A DNA stretch of 64,000 nucleotides from assembly GCF_040436345.1 (NCBI RefSeq), contig NC_133234.1:8184446-8248445 (forward strand), in the 5' to 3' direction. Source of the stretch: Pagrus major (taxonomy: Eukaryota > Chordata > Actinopteri > Spariformes > Sparidae). Positions 12,565 to 24,478 of the stretch are shown here, one piece after another. Position 1 is the stretch's first letter; each line of letters begins with the position of its first letter. The position numbers and the translations under genes were made by a program. The notes below the pieces were generated by a model. That model was not told the origin of the DNA and did no database searches. It was given only the letters and a program-made list of their open reading frames with translations.

Positions 12565-12772
12565 GGGTATGTCAGGGAGCATTGTCCTGCTGGGGGGGCA
12601 GTGTCAACTGTGAACTGTGCAGCAGCAGTGTTTAGGGCGGTAGTGTGTGTCAAAGAACATCAACATGAGTACCAGCACCCAAAATTTCCCAGCAGAACAT
12701 TGTACTGAGATGATCGATGTTATTTGCTTCAACTGTCAGTTGTTTTTATGTTTTGGCGGATTGGTGTATGTG
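12565..12772. mobile_element. Tc1-like non-autonomous element, right-end fragment
   Basis: The sequence parallels the right arm of the 30.2-kb element: ATTGTCCTGCTGG, AAGAACATCAACATGAGTA, CCCAGCAGAACATTG and a degenerate terminal TTTTATGTTTTGGC-GATTGGTG. The left half is missing. Confidence 0.65.
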
Positions 12773-14069
12773 GTAGCTGAAATACCTGTGGATAAATGAA
12801 TCTTTTTAGCCATCTGAGTAGATGCAGGTTCAAACTATTCATTCTGTGTAGACCTACCAGTAGTATGAATGTCATGGTCTTGAATTAATGAAAAAGTTGT
12901 CACTTCCTAAAATGCTTTTTCGTTTTAATTTTCACAGAAATCCCCATTGGTCATTCTTCATATTTGTTTTTATGTTTTTCTTTAAATGATTTTAACCCAT
13001 GCGATTATTAATGCCTGAAATGCAAACGTGTGTTTGGAGAAAGTGTCTCTTCTCAGCCGGCGCTCAGGACAATATCTATAATTCTAGGTTATGTGACATT
13101 GCCACATGACTCGCTCCTTATGTTCATTTGAGCTCGATATAGTCATTTTCCTGTGTCCACTGTGACGATACATACTCTGTAAAGCATTTTACATAACCAT
13201 GAACAAAGGATGATGTGTCCACTGCGCTGGTGATTCACATGCTGAGGTATCTAGTGTACTTTATTTGCCCGACAATAGCCTGTTTCTTCAAGATAAGATT
13301 TGCTAAGCATCTCCTACAAAAATCAACTTTTGTTAACTTTCACACCTGAGAGCTGCCCAGTACAACCAGCAGCCAACATGCCTGTGAGGTGATTCACTCA
13401 CTTCTACTGCCCAAACTCTCCCAGCAGGGAATCAAACGGACAACCCACACCCCTTTTGGTCATAACCAGTCTTTAAGCATTGCCGCCGCCCCCACTTTAA
13501 TATTATATCAGAGGACAACAGGGAAAATGCCAAACTGGAGCTGAAAAGATGAGACAGACACATGTCCCTGCTGTCTGTTACACAACCCGAGTACAAAAAA
13601 GACGGATTGCCGGGTGATCCAGCGGGCAAGCTGTAAGCTAACCATCAAAGTCACATAAAACTGCAAGAAAAGCTGCGAAAGCGATTCCTACGGGAAATTT
13701 ATTAGCAGTCCGAGGGCGGGGAACACAACAAACAGGATGCAGATACGTTTGATGAGGAGTCTATTAAAAACGTCCATGCTGTGCGAGCGGTGCATCGTCA
13801 AAACCAATGAGCTGCGAAAAAACAGGAGGAACACACACACTCATCCAGCACTGATGGTATAATAGAGTTCCTACCTACAGCCTCACTGACTGGATGAGCT
13901 GTTGAGCTGTTTATTTACCCTTTGAGTAATTTGACACTTCGTATCACCCAAACACACATACTTATGGTTCACAAGAGTTCAATGTTGAATAAATAAACAA
14001 GACATTGAGAAATAGTCAGATGACTAAACAGTTTTAATATATACATGAACCCTTATAGTGAAATAGTGA

Positions 14070-15750
14070 ATTAGATGTCCCATATTGTGCTCATTTTAAG
14101 GTTCATGCTTTTATTTTGGGTCCCTACTAAAAAATGTTTGACGCCATGAAGACATTGTTGTTCTCCTACTGTCCGTTGCTGCAGCGCCTCTATTCACCCT
14201 GAATCTGGACGCTCCCTTCTAGTGCCTGTCTCTTCGACCCTTTACCATGCCAAACCATGTAATACACCCTACTCAGCCTTCTCCCATTGTGGACTTTCTG
14301 TCTCTTTCTACTACATTCGTTTTATGCTCTCGTCATTAGCACCCCAGCTGGTACTCCCTCATACATGCATGCACTTTTTGTGCCTAGGCGAGGCCAACCA
14401 TCACACTCACACCCTCTCATAGTCTATTCTTTGCCTGAGACTGGGTCTGTAAGGCCAATGTTTTGCACATGGGGAGGTGAGACCTGCCATTTAAATGATA
14501 TTCCTAGTTCTTGATGTCAGTTTGCAAAAGAGTGCAATTCAAAGAAAAAACCTTGTAACATGACCCCTTTTTTGTTTTATGATTATTTTCCCCCAATTCT
14601 TATTTATCTGCCCCTTTTTTATTAGTGCTTGTGATTATCCCCACAAAAGCTGATAAAAGATAAAAGCTGCTTCTTTATTATGTTCATGCCTTTAGCAAAT
14701 AGGCTAGTGCTAGAGTAATTTGCGAGTTTCGGCACGTAGGTTGCTAGCTTTAAGGTTGCTGTTGTGTCTTCTTTAGCTGCTCCTAATAGCATGAACTGGG
14801 GGTATAGACACTAGCCCCATTCAACACTGCCCTTTGAGTGCGGGATCATGCGCCAGTTGTCCGCATCCTCCTCTGTGTGAAAGTTTCAGATGTGGAGAGG
14901 GGTGAAATTTCACTGCGACCCTGATGCGCTTCTGGAGGTAGTATCAGAGCCGCAGCAGAAGCGGAGCAAGGGGGTGTCGATCTGATGCTGTTCACTGCCT
15001 GACAACTAAACAGATCCTTCACTCAACAAAATAAAGAGTCCCACAAAGCAATGTTGCACAACAACTGTAACGTAGTAACTGGTAGTGTCTTTGGAAACTT
15101 ATATGAGGAAAAAAAATGCCGCAGTTATACGTGGGGAAGTGTCTGTCACCCTGTCTGTCATCCTGTCTGTCCTACCGACTCGCGAGTGAGAGAGTCATAT
15201 AGCGTCCTGTTTACTGATGGTGATTATGTAATTATGTAATTTGTACTTTGTCACTTTCCAGGATGCATGGTGGGTCAGGATCTCAATCACAAAACATTAT
15301 GACAGCATCCATATGACTATAAACAGTCAGCGGGTACATGTTCAGATTAACAGGTGGACACCGGGGGAAACACGTTGAAAAAAACACACAGACGTTAACA
15401 TCATGACGTGTACCGTTACGCCTCTTTTGGATCCGCAGCGCTGGAGTGCTGTATGAATTGACACACTGGTGCGGCTTTACGCCGGAGCTGCATGGTTCTA
15501 TGTGAACAAACAAATGCGGAGAATTGGCGAATTCAATATGCTGACGGGCGATTTCTGTGTAGCTGTGACATCACAACCTTATGGAAGTCCTGATGGCTCG
15601 TTTAAAGAAAGTTTCTGAATACAGGCTGTATACATTTCTCTGTGGATAGAGCTTTTTGATACTTTCGCTTGATTTAAATAGCACCTACACCTGAATTTTA
15701 ATCAAAAAAGACATGGAGGTGTCACTTTCTAAAACGTATGACCTTTAAGC
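14070..15750. mobile_element. Large non-autonomous DNA transposon, about 1.68 kb
   Basis: The left part (GATGTCCCATATTGTGCTC, then GTGCCTGTCTCTTCGACC at 14220) and the right part (ACAGGCTGTATACATTTCTC, GATAGAGCTTTTTGATACTT, TAGCACCTACACC, ending near 15749) match phrases of a common fish repeat. Clear TIRs and target duplication were not resolved. No transposase frame is visible. Confidence 0.5.
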
Positions 15751-16349
15751 AAGCAAGTACAGAAACTGAAAGCTACTTTATCGAGCTCCTGTTTACTCGA
15801 GCGACATCAGCGAACTACATGTAGGAGACTGCTTCAGCAAATAAACACGGTACACACAGTACACTCACCTCTCCTTTTATTTTACCTAACAAGACAGTGT
15901 GACAGCTCATTCCTCAGAGAGACAGATCCATTGTGTCACACAAACAGAAACAAATCACCAGGTTCATTTTTCATATCAGTAAAGACAGATGGTCTACTGT
16001 GCTGACACTCACGTGGTCAGTTCCACATTTTAGACCCAGCAATAGTGATTTTGCAGGGGCATGACTGGAAGTGAGCAACAAAACATGGAATAACTCATGT
16101 TTCAGATGCACTGCACGTACTAAATAGGTATGTGTTCTTTGAAATTGATTAATAGCCTTTTTCCTTTTTTTGCCTTTGGATTCTACACATCTGATGAATA
16201 TATCTAACAAAGATGTAGAAAGATGTGTTAAAAAAAAGAGCAATCAAAATGTGTTACAATTCATTTTGCAGACATATTATTTGGCAAAAACACAAATGGT
16301 TCCTGTCACTGCAGAGATAAATAGCTTCGGTGGCGAGCTAAGAGTACCA

Positions 16350-17420
16350 CCACACTGATCAGTCTGTTGCTGTGTTTTTGAGTTCCTCTGGCACAATAGG
16401 AAGGTAATACACATTTTGATATTCACAGACAGCAGGGGTGACTCTCCTTATAAAATCACCACAATACCAAACATGAACACTGTGGTGTAGTTGGTCCACT
16501 TTGAGTAAAATGCTGCTGAAGTGATGAAGCTGACAGTAAACCTGAAAGCCCAGACAGCTTGAATTACCTGGAGAGCAGCAACATCTAGTGGCCCCTTTGT
16601 GTTACTATCACTCCCACCAGAAGGCCAGAATCTCAGGCATGAGTTCAGCTAATGTAACATCCAGTGTCACAAGTGATGTTCATTCCAATGAGAACAGGGG
16701 TATTTGGGTATTTGTATTTCTTCTCTTGTACACATTTTATTTTTTCAGAAATACATTTAATTTGTTTATATTTTAATTGTCGTTCTGGAATTTATTAAAG
16801 TTTTTATTATTCTTCTTCTGTACGTTTTCAGCTCGCTTCTCCTCCTACAAATTTTGAGCTACAGAAACCATTCAACTATCAAAATGTTCAGCTTTTTAAG
16901 GACATTACTGCTGTATTTTTGTTGTTTATATCTATTATACTTTTGGAAATATTCAGCTTTTTCTGCAAATTTTTCCCATTCATTCTTATGGGGAATTTTT
17001 CAGATTTCGTTCTGCTACTACTTCAGCATACGTTCAGCTAGAGAAACCGTTCAACTATCAAAATGTTCAGCTCTTTAAGCTCTTTCAGCCTTGTACTCCA
17101 GAAGGACAATAGTGTGAATGCTTGCAGCATTCAATTTGTAAGTTGAAATCATAAAAAATGGCATAATACGTTAAAAAATCCAATGCCAGCAACCTCTCTC
17201 TGATTAAGCCTTTCAAGGTGTGGACTAAGTTCAAAAGAACAGAAGAATACATAAGAGAAAAACACAGGAGCAGAGAATTTTCTGCGAAATAAACAATTGA
17301 GGAATGATGAGAGAAGGCTAATCTCTAGCTTTTATCAGGTATTTTACAGTTGAAGCAAAATAATTAAACACAAGTTAAAGAAAGATGATTGGTAACACTA
17401 GCTCGAACACATAGAGGGAA
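16350..17420. repeat. Long diverged direct repeat, copy 1
   Basis: It aligns in order with 20815-21440: CACTGATCAGTCT, then GGGTGACT, ATCACCACAA, AGCAACATCTAGTGGCC, TTTGTGTTACTATCACTCC, GGCCAGAATC and AACCTCTCTCTGA-(n)-CCTTTCAAG. Copy 1 carries an extra insert of about 350 bp (about 16780-17130), itself an interspersed repeat with two TTCAACTATCAAAATGTTCA blocks. Confidence 0.65.
16780..17130. mobile_element. Insert inside direct-repeat copy 1
   Basis: AT-rich, with TTCAGCTCGCTTCTCCTCC and two near-identical blocks (GAAACCATTCAACTATCAAA and GAAACCGTTCAACTATCAAA) about 180 bp apart. It is absent from copy 2, so it was probably inserted after the duplication. It resembles a recurrent fish repeat. 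Confidence 0.5.
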
Positions 17421-17705
17421 GTTATTATCAGATATTGTCAAGCACTACATATGATGGCAAAGATGGGCCCAACAGACTAATAAGAACACGAAATTCTGAA
17501 GAAATTGTGGTGAACAAACATCATTTCCACATTTTTGGATTGCAAGGATTGCATAAGGGAATTTAACAATAACAATAATCAAAATGATGGCACAATGTCA
17601 GCTGATGTTTGTTAGACTGTAAAACAAAAAAATCCAATAACTTATTTGTTTTTGAAAAAAAGAAACTTAATTTGTGGAAGAGATGTACAAAATCATATCA
17701 CTTAA

Positions 17706-17745
17706 ATCAGAAATACTTTATTGATCCCCGAGGGGAAATTGCTTG
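17706..17745 (-). mobile_element. LINE 3' terminus in inverted orientation
   Basis: On the minus strand this is a GAGGGGAAATT/CCCCTCGGGGATC hairpin followed by AATAAAGTATT, a 3' end often seen on fish non-LTR elements. It is joined directly to the plus-strand ORF fragment, which gives a head-to-head arrangement typical of 5'-inverted (twin-primed) insertions. Confidence 0.6.
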
Positions 17746-18357
17746 CGTTACAATGATCATCTCATCAAAAAAAAAAACAACTTGATCCTGAGCGTGGACA
17801 AAACCAAAGAGATCATTGTCGACTTCAGGAAGAAGCAGTCCAGCCACGCTCCACTTCTCATCAACAACACGGCTGTGGAGGTGGTCAGCAGCACCAAGTT
17901 CCTGGGGGTGCACATCACAGACAACCTCACCTGGTCTGTGAACACTGCGGCACTGGTCAAGAAGGCACAGCAGCGTCTGCACTTCCTGCGAAGGATGAGG
18001 AGAGCCCTCCTGCCCCCGCCCATCCTCACTACATTCTACAGGAGCACCATAGAGGGCATCCTGACCAGCTGCATCTCCATGTGCTGTGGAAGCTGCAAAG
18101 CCTCTGACTGGAGGAATGTGAGGAGAGTGGTGAGGACAGCGGAGAAGATCATTGGGACTTCTCTCCCCTCCATTCAGGACATTGCTCCCAAGTGCTGCAT
18201 GTCCCGAGCTGGGAATATTATCAGAGACTCCTCCCACCCTCACCATGGACTGTTTTCAGTGCTGGCCTCTGGAAAGAGGTTCTGCAGCATTCGGTGCAGG
18301 ACCACAAGGCTCTGTAACAGCTCCCCCCCCCCATGTCAGCAGACTGCTGAACTCTAA
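17743..18357 (+). pseudogene. Non-LTR retrotransposon, C-terminal ORF2 (reverse transcriptase tail) fragment
   Basis: The open frame has the recurrent fish LINE blocks SVDKTKEIIVDFRK, TKFLGVHI, LTWSVNT, KKAQQRLHFLRR, ILTTFYRSTIEGIL, VRTAEKIIG and a GKRF-SIR-RTTRLCNS tail. The catalytic RT core upstream is missing, so the copy is dead. At its 5' side (17708-17741) sits an opposite-facing LINE 3' end: on the minus strand it reads ...CCCCTCGGGGATCAATAAAGTATT. The clade (CR1/L2/Rex1-type) was not assigned. Confidence 0.85.
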
Positions 18358-18469
18358 GTGACAATTGTCTATTATTCTAGATACCTTTTTTCCTCAAAAT
18401 ATTTGCACTACCTAACTCAACAATGTCACTTTCAATAATTAGCATTTTCAGTATGTTTCAGTATGTTCA

Positions 18470-18990
18470 CACAGTGAATTCAGACCCCTTCACTTTTTCA
18501 CATTTTGTCATGTTGCAGCCTTATGCTAAAATCGTTTAAAATTATTTTTTTCCCTCATCAATCTACATTCAGGCAGGTGATGAGCGATGCCTCCAGATAT
18601 GACGCTTAGAATTAAGGCCACACAGTCTCAGAATCTTGGTTTCATCAGATCAGATAATCTTGTTTCTCACAGTCACAAGCAGGCTTTCATGCGTCTATCA
18701 CTGAGAAGAGGCTTCCTTCTGGTCACTCTGCCATAGAGCCCAGATCAGAGGAGTGTTGCAGTGATGGTTGTCCTTCTGGAAGTGTCTCCCATCTCCACAC
18801 ACAATCTCTGGAGCTCAGCCAGAGTGACCATCGGGCTCTTGGTCACCTCTCTTACCAAGGCCCTTCTCCCCTGATTGCTCAGTTTGGCGGTCAGCTCTAA
18901 AATTCTGTTTCTGCTTTGTTTATTATGGTGTACTCCGTGTAGTTTGATGAGGGGGAAAAATGAATTTAAACGATTTTAGCATAAGACATA
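18470..18990 (-). mobile_element. Tc1-like transposon remnant with transposase N-terminal fragment
   Basis: The inner parts of the terminal inverted repeats pair: CTTATGCTAAAATCGTTTAAA at 18520-18540 against its complement ending at 18985. The minus strand between about 18895 and 18655 encodes a Tc1 HTH-type stretch (LSNQGRRALVREVTKSPMVT, LAELQRLCVEMGDTSRRTTI, LYGRVTRRKPLL). The catalytic DDE region is deleted, and the right outer TIR is lost. Confidence 0.75.
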
Positions 18991-19284
18991 CAGACATGAA
19001 ACTCGATATGAATTGAAAATATGACTTTTTAATAACACTAATTCTGTAGATTTCAGTACCATTGATAAGTAAATGTAAACGGTGTGATAAATGTTAACTT
19101 TCATACCACGGTGTACCTTAAAAGCGATATATCGTTGCAACCATAGATCAGGTTTTATTGGAACTGATTTGATGTGACTGTATCTGATCAGATCTGATTA
19201 GTATTGTCTCCTGTTTTAGTGTTCTCCTCCCAAGTCTGAAACAATACAAGATAAATTCTGTGCTTAGTTTTTTGGTTGTCTTCT

Positions 19285-20386
19285 CAGTGTTATTTTCGTC
19301 CCTTCAAGTGTTTTGATGTAGGACGACTCAAGGTTCCCAAATGGAAAAGAAGACCACAGAAGAGCCGAGGAGAAAGAAGAAGAGAGACAGCCCCAGGAAA
19401 CAGACGGAGATGATGGAACAGTTCGACAGAGAGAGACAAGATGGAAGCCATGGAAGAGCATGGTAATACACTGGTGAGGTAAACAAAGGGTTAACAAAAG
19501 GAGTAACTGTGTGTTTACTAAGTATTTAGTTTATAGCTGTGTGGAAATACATGTATTCATCTCAGTATTAATGAAACGTTTATCTGTGTTTGTTTACTTC
19601 AGAACTTGTTTTGGGTGACTCAAGATACCAAATGAGAAGATGAAAGAAAGATATTAGAAAGAAGAAGAAAGCCAGGCTGTTATGAGAGACAGAGAACAGT
19701 CCTAATTAAGAGTGAGGAGATGAGCGACAGTCCCAGGATGACAGAAGAAACAAGAAACAGATCCAGGATCAGAAGAGAGATGAACAACAGCCCGACTAAC
19801 AAAAGGTAAACCAAGGAGTGAAATCACACCAAAGATATTTTACCATATAACGTCATACTGTTGTGCTGTGGCGATGCAACGATTTATCTCAGAATTAATG
19901 AAAGTTCGATTTATTGTTGTTCTTCAGGGTGATTCCAAGAACCCAGAGTAGCCAACCAATGAGAGACGAGATGAGGAGCAGCCCCAGGATACAACAGAGA
20001 AGAGGAACGAGATGAAGGAAGATGAATGGAAGAGCACAGCGAGACATAATTGTATGTTAACCACATTATGTCTTGTTTATTTGTAGCCAATGTGCCAAAG
20101 GAGAGCCCCAAGTCTTAAAAACAGCTCTCTAGATACAACATGTTTCTACAATTTCTCTATGAATCAGTGACTGAAGTTTTTAATTTTTATTTATGATATC
20201 TGGTGTTAATAATTACAGCTGTAAGACCACATCTGTGTGTTTGTTTGTCTAGCTCATCTTTGTAATGTTACAGCACAAGCAGCTGACAGAGGACCCCTGG
20301 TACCTGACTGAACACACTCCATTTAAAGATGCTGACAATGTGGAAGATTTCTGTATTTAACACAATCACAGAGTGCCTCAAATAAA
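19285..20386 (+). other. Unrecognised unit: three exon-like tandem repeats plus terminal exon-like ORF and poly(A) signal
   Basis: Three diverged copies of a roughly 320-bp unit start near 19285, 19605 and 19927. Each has a T-rich tract ending in (T)TCAG, then GACTCAAG/GATTCCAAG, then a purine-rich Glu/Arg/Lys-coding block containing the motif (D/S)SPR, then AT-rich sequence. Copies 1 and 2 share AGGTAAAC, a donor-like string, after the block. Read in one common frame, copy 1 is open with an ATG, while copies 2 and 3 each carry one stop. After copy 3, an acceptor-like TGTTACAG at 20273 opens 28 codons (TEDPWYLTEHTPFKDADNV...) ending in TAA at 20358-20360, and AATAAA follows at 20381. This looks like a decayed or lineage-specific gene, or a noncoding transcript, made by exon duplication. 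No known family is recognised. Confidence 0.4.
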
Positions 20387-20814
20387 AAATCACCCAAACA
20401 AGAACAAATTATTTTGGCAGTTTTTCCTTGAATGTTTGAAAATACTGTTGTATTGTTAGGGGGGAATTATACAACACAAAGAAGATTGCACATGAATGAA
20501 ATAAGGAAGTATAGTCTAAAAATGTATACATTTGAACTATCATTGCAGTGCCGGGAATCTAAATGATATCCAAATGAAAGACATAATCCCCCATGACTAC
20601 ATGCCAAAAACCGTTTCATCCTGGATTTGAAGTGAGCTCTCATAATGATCTTTGTACAGAGAAACTGCACCAAATATATCATCAGTTCTAACTGGTCTCA
20701 TGTTATATGAATGGGTGACACTAATTTGTAAGCGATGGAATAATTAATAATAGATTTAATAATCATTTATCATAATAAAGGAGTTTACGAGAGATCACAC
20801 TTGACAACGCTTTT

Positions 20815-21440
20815 ACTGAACACTGATCAGTCTTTGTCACTGTGTTTTGAATTCTCAGGCCCAGTAAGAGGGTACGAAAAACAATCCAGTTGTTGTTCTT
20901 GGCTCACAGACAGAAGGGTGACTGTCACTAAAAAAATCACCACAACACGAAACATGAAAACGACACAACTCGGTGTAGTTTGGTTAACTTTGAGGAAACC
21001 GTAAAAGCCAAGACTGCATGGATTACCAGAAGAGCAACACCATCTAGTGGCCTCTTTGTGTTACTGTCACTCCATCCAGAGGGCCAGAATCACAAGCTGG
21101 TGTTCAGCTAACGTAACATCCAGTGTCAACATGATTATATTCATTCTAATGGGGGCGACTGGGTATTTGTATTTTCTTCTTTTGAACACGTTTTATTTTG
21201 TTAAAAAAAAATGTTTTTAAAAATAGTCTTTTAACTCAAAAATGTAAATTTGTGAGTTTGAATCATACAAGAAGAACAGCAATGGAAGAAACCTCAACCT
21301 CTCTCTGAGCTATCCTTTCAAGATGGCTCCCTAAAAAATATTGAAATGGGAGAGTGGACTGTGTTCACCTTAAGAATATGGAGGAAAATACAATCCTCAT
21401 TCAGACTACCCGGTCAATGGCTCCTCTGACAAGTATAAAA
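20815..21440. repeat. Long diverged direct repeat, copy 2
   Basis: This is the partner of 16350-17420, about 4.46 kb away, same orientation, without the 350-bp insert. The two copies flank the LINE, the Tc1-like remnant and the exon-like repeat unit. Confidence 0.65.
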
Positions 21441-21609
21441 GTTGTAATACCTAATACACAGACATGGGAGTTACCTTGATCTTCTCATCGAACTCTCACC
21501 ATGTGTTTCTCAACATGATGGACAATTCCTTTTACTGGGAAAATCCTTTCACACTGGGCTGAAAAGGTCACTCAACAGTTTAATCACAATGAAAATGATA
21601 TGAATTGTA

Positions 21610-21815
21610 TACTTTCACAGTCTAAACCCACCTGAACAACTGTGGGAGATTTTGGAAACAACACATAAGACAGTACTTTATATTTTGGATGAAAGGTGTT
21701 TATCCATCCAGTAAAGTTCCAGAGACTTGGTGAAGCAATGCCAAGGAACACTGAAGCTGTTTTGCAGGCGCACGGTGGCCCAACACCTTACAATGACACA
21801 TTTGTGATGGTTTTT
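21610..21815 (+). pseudogene. Tc1/mariner transposase C-terminal fragment
   Basis: Around 21623, SLNPPEQLWEIL resembles the transposase 'LNPIEHLW' block. After a frameshift, FIHPVKFQRLGEAMPRNTEA-VLQAHGGPTPY resembles the usual C-terminus (MPRR..AVI.AKGGPT.Y). The DDE core upstream is not recognisable. Confidence 0.55.
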
Positions 21816-23249
21816 CCCTTTGATTTGTCACACATCTGTGAAGAAAAGGTCACTGAGAAAGTGCTGCACTCTAGCATTTTCCTATTTATAAAGGCTGTTC
21901 ACTCAATTTGTATAGCAGTAGATGGCGCTCGTCAGTCACCGTGTCTGGAGTTGCACCCTCACAGAAGGACACAAGCGTGAACTGGTCTGGCGGTGTAAAT
22001 GTCACCTGATGATCTCGCCACTCTTATACAAACTTCCACATACAGGCATTGGCTGGCTCCGAGGCTTCATGGAATTATGGGTAAATCAATGTTGCTTCTG
22101 TCTGGCTGTCTTGTTGTCGTTGGCGACCAGGCTGTCATGTCAAACTGCTCAGACAGTGAGCCACTGAGCTGCTGCGGGCGGGTCGCACCCACACAGGAAG
22201 TGTTTAAAAGCGGGTGGGACGTCGGCTCAGCAGCCACCATGTTTGTCTTCAAGATAATATGGTCACTGAGGTGCTGGCAAGTGTAGCAAATATTTATTTT
22301 TTAAAATAATTAAATTTAAATAGTAAAGTTGAGGCTTCAGTACATAGTACTGTGGCCTTAATTTTAAAAGAAATGACCCTGATTTCATATTTGGCCCTTT
22401 TAGGTTCAAACCATCTGGGGACTGTGTCTACAACTGTCTCTGTGTGTTGGAAAATGTTCTTTAAAACTCCTTTTTATACTCTAAAAAGAGTGTCAATACG
22501 TTGAAGGCTTTTTCTGTGTCAAAAGTCAATAGAGCATATCTCGTAGCTGTTTACATTGACTGGAAAACCCAATCCAGCTGTCCTGTCTATCAGGCCCTGT
22601 AGCCGGCACTCCACCCCGAGCTGGATCTGTGAAATTAGCTAATCTCCTCACAGGAAACCCAGCAGCAACAGCTGTTGGACTGGAAAGAGAACTGGAAATG
22701 AAGCAGCAGGTCGGCAGTAAGAGCAACAAGTCCAGCCAAGAGAGAAAATGGCCTCAGTGATATCAGATTTGAATCTATTGTGGCCGCTGAGCGTGGCGAC
22801 TCTGATCCTTACATTCCTTGCTTTTAGCTTCCTGTAATGTTATGATCTAGAGTTTTTATACCTTGTTCAGCCCCACAGCTGATGTCCCCTAAATATGTAG
22901 GAAAGATACATGTATTGTCAAATAACTGGGATGGTTAAACAATGCACATAATCTCAGGATGTAACATTTTGATTGCCGTTTGCCTAGATACAGAACACGT
23001 TCAACACTAAATCACATATCAACTGCAAGAGGACAAGAGCGCCAGGGTTTGTTGGCTTACATGAGTTCCATTTTTTTTAGACTCCATGTTACTGAACATG
23101 TCAATTAGTGTGCTTAAGGCGACCATCAATATTTTAATATTAGCAAGGTATCAATTGACTGTGAAAACAATGTGACAGTTTGAAAAGGGTCACTTGAACT
23201 GATGAATCTACAAAGAACTGTCACCAGAATCTGCATCTCCCTTGAGCTT

Positions 23250-23530
23250 TATACTGAGTTACAGCATATTAGTCAGCTTTCTGGCCTCAACGTCACTATT
23301 TTGGTTCACTCTCTCCGCTCTCATCGTGGTGTAAAAGCAACAGGAGGCAGCTTTTTCAACAAAAAAGCAGAGGCTCACTACCTGCTCACCACTATATGGC
23401 AGACAGACACATTTAGCGGCTAGCTAGTGAACAAAGTGTAGCTTTTAGGAGCAACCGAGCTAGATATTTCCCTCAGGAGTAGGTAGAGACCAAACACAGA
23501 GCTCAAAGGAGGACAGGTGACCAGGTCAGG
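23250..23530. repeat. Interspersed repeat fragment
   Basis: CCCTCAGGAGTAGGTAGAGA and CCAAACACAGAGCT match 30950-30985 (GGAGTTGGATGGAGACCAAA, ACAGAGCTAAAAG). These are two fragments of one family. Confidence 0.45.
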
Positions 23531-23689
23531 TGGCCAGAAATACAATATACAAAGATATTATTAGAACAAGCAACTGTTAAACTTAAATGGTAATGATATG
23601 TCAATGTTGTGTTAACAACTTGATTCCGCTGCCCCCGAGTAGTAAAAAAAAAGACTTAAGACTTCAATAACTAGGTGTCGCTTTTGTCA

Positions 23690-23855
23690 CCTTTGGACAG
23701 AGCCAGGCTAGTCATGCTAAGCTAAACTAACAGCCTGCTGGCTGCAGCTTCACATTTAACATAAAGACATGAGCGTTGTATCAATTTTGTCTAACTCTCA
23801 GCAAAAAACCTAAGAAGTGTATATCTCAAAATTACAAATGATTGCTTTAACAGAC
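23690..23855. mobile_element. MITE right-end fragment, family of 3.57-4.13 kb
   Basis: CTTTGGACAGAGCCAGGCTAG and the downstream TAACTCTCAGCAAAAAACC-(n)-ATATCTCAAAATTACAAATG parallel 3965-4113. Confidence 0.5.
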
Positions 23856-24478
23856 ACTCGTTTGATCCCTTAAAGCTGAGCAGGTGTGGCATTTTTCATT
23901 CGTAATGCTTGTTATGCAGTCTCCAGTGATAAATTGGAAGGTGAGACACAATATCCTGGTCCCTATGATCCCTCCTTCCTTTTGGCCAAAAACTCTTTAC
24001 AGATTAATGCATACCTAACTCTGCCTCAGAAAGGGAAACAATTAAATACCTTCAGTTTAAATCAAAATGTAACACAGTCTACTTTGGACCCCATCAATGA
24101 GAAGTTTGAAGGTAAAGACTTTATTTTTCTCAGCCAGATTAAGAGTGGAAAACCTGCTGTTAAACCTGAAACTCCCCGTCTTAAATAGGTGCTACTCACA
24201 TACCAACATTTCCTTAGTGTGAAGTTTTAATGGAACATTTCAGTGTCCAATGCCGGTTTAAATGTCACGTCTCAGTACTTTCCACTTAGAAAAGAGTCAA
24301 CACACTGAATCTTTGTTAACCTTTAGATATTTTTCCCAAGAAAATGAACAAATATAACAATGTATTTATGCACAACATGAGTCATTTGAAGCTTTGGCCA
24401 ACAGATATCAGCTTGGTCCTGCAGAAATCCAGGGAGGTTTTGTCCATATGGACAAACTTTCAGGGGGTTTCTCCCTCT

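Larger units (their letters stand above)
11250..14060. other. Intergenic, upstream of rab26
   Basis: AT-rich with two repeat pieces (12.18 and 12.57 kb). Open frames are short and without recognisable domains. Confidence 0.6.
21820..24478. other. Intergenic / presumed sox8 3' UTR side
   Basis: The part nearest 24478 should hold the sox8 3' UTR on the minus strand. Repeat pieces are at 23.25 and 23.69 kb. A 100-codon plus-strand ORF at 23886-24188 lacks any recognisable domain. Confidence 0.5.

Noticed and set aside
17707..18246. 179-codon minus-strand ORF
   Set aside because: Antisense shadow of the LINE ORF2 fragment on the plus strand.
23886..24188. 100-codon plus-strand ORF
   Set aside because: No recognisable family, no splice context, probably within sox8 3' flank.
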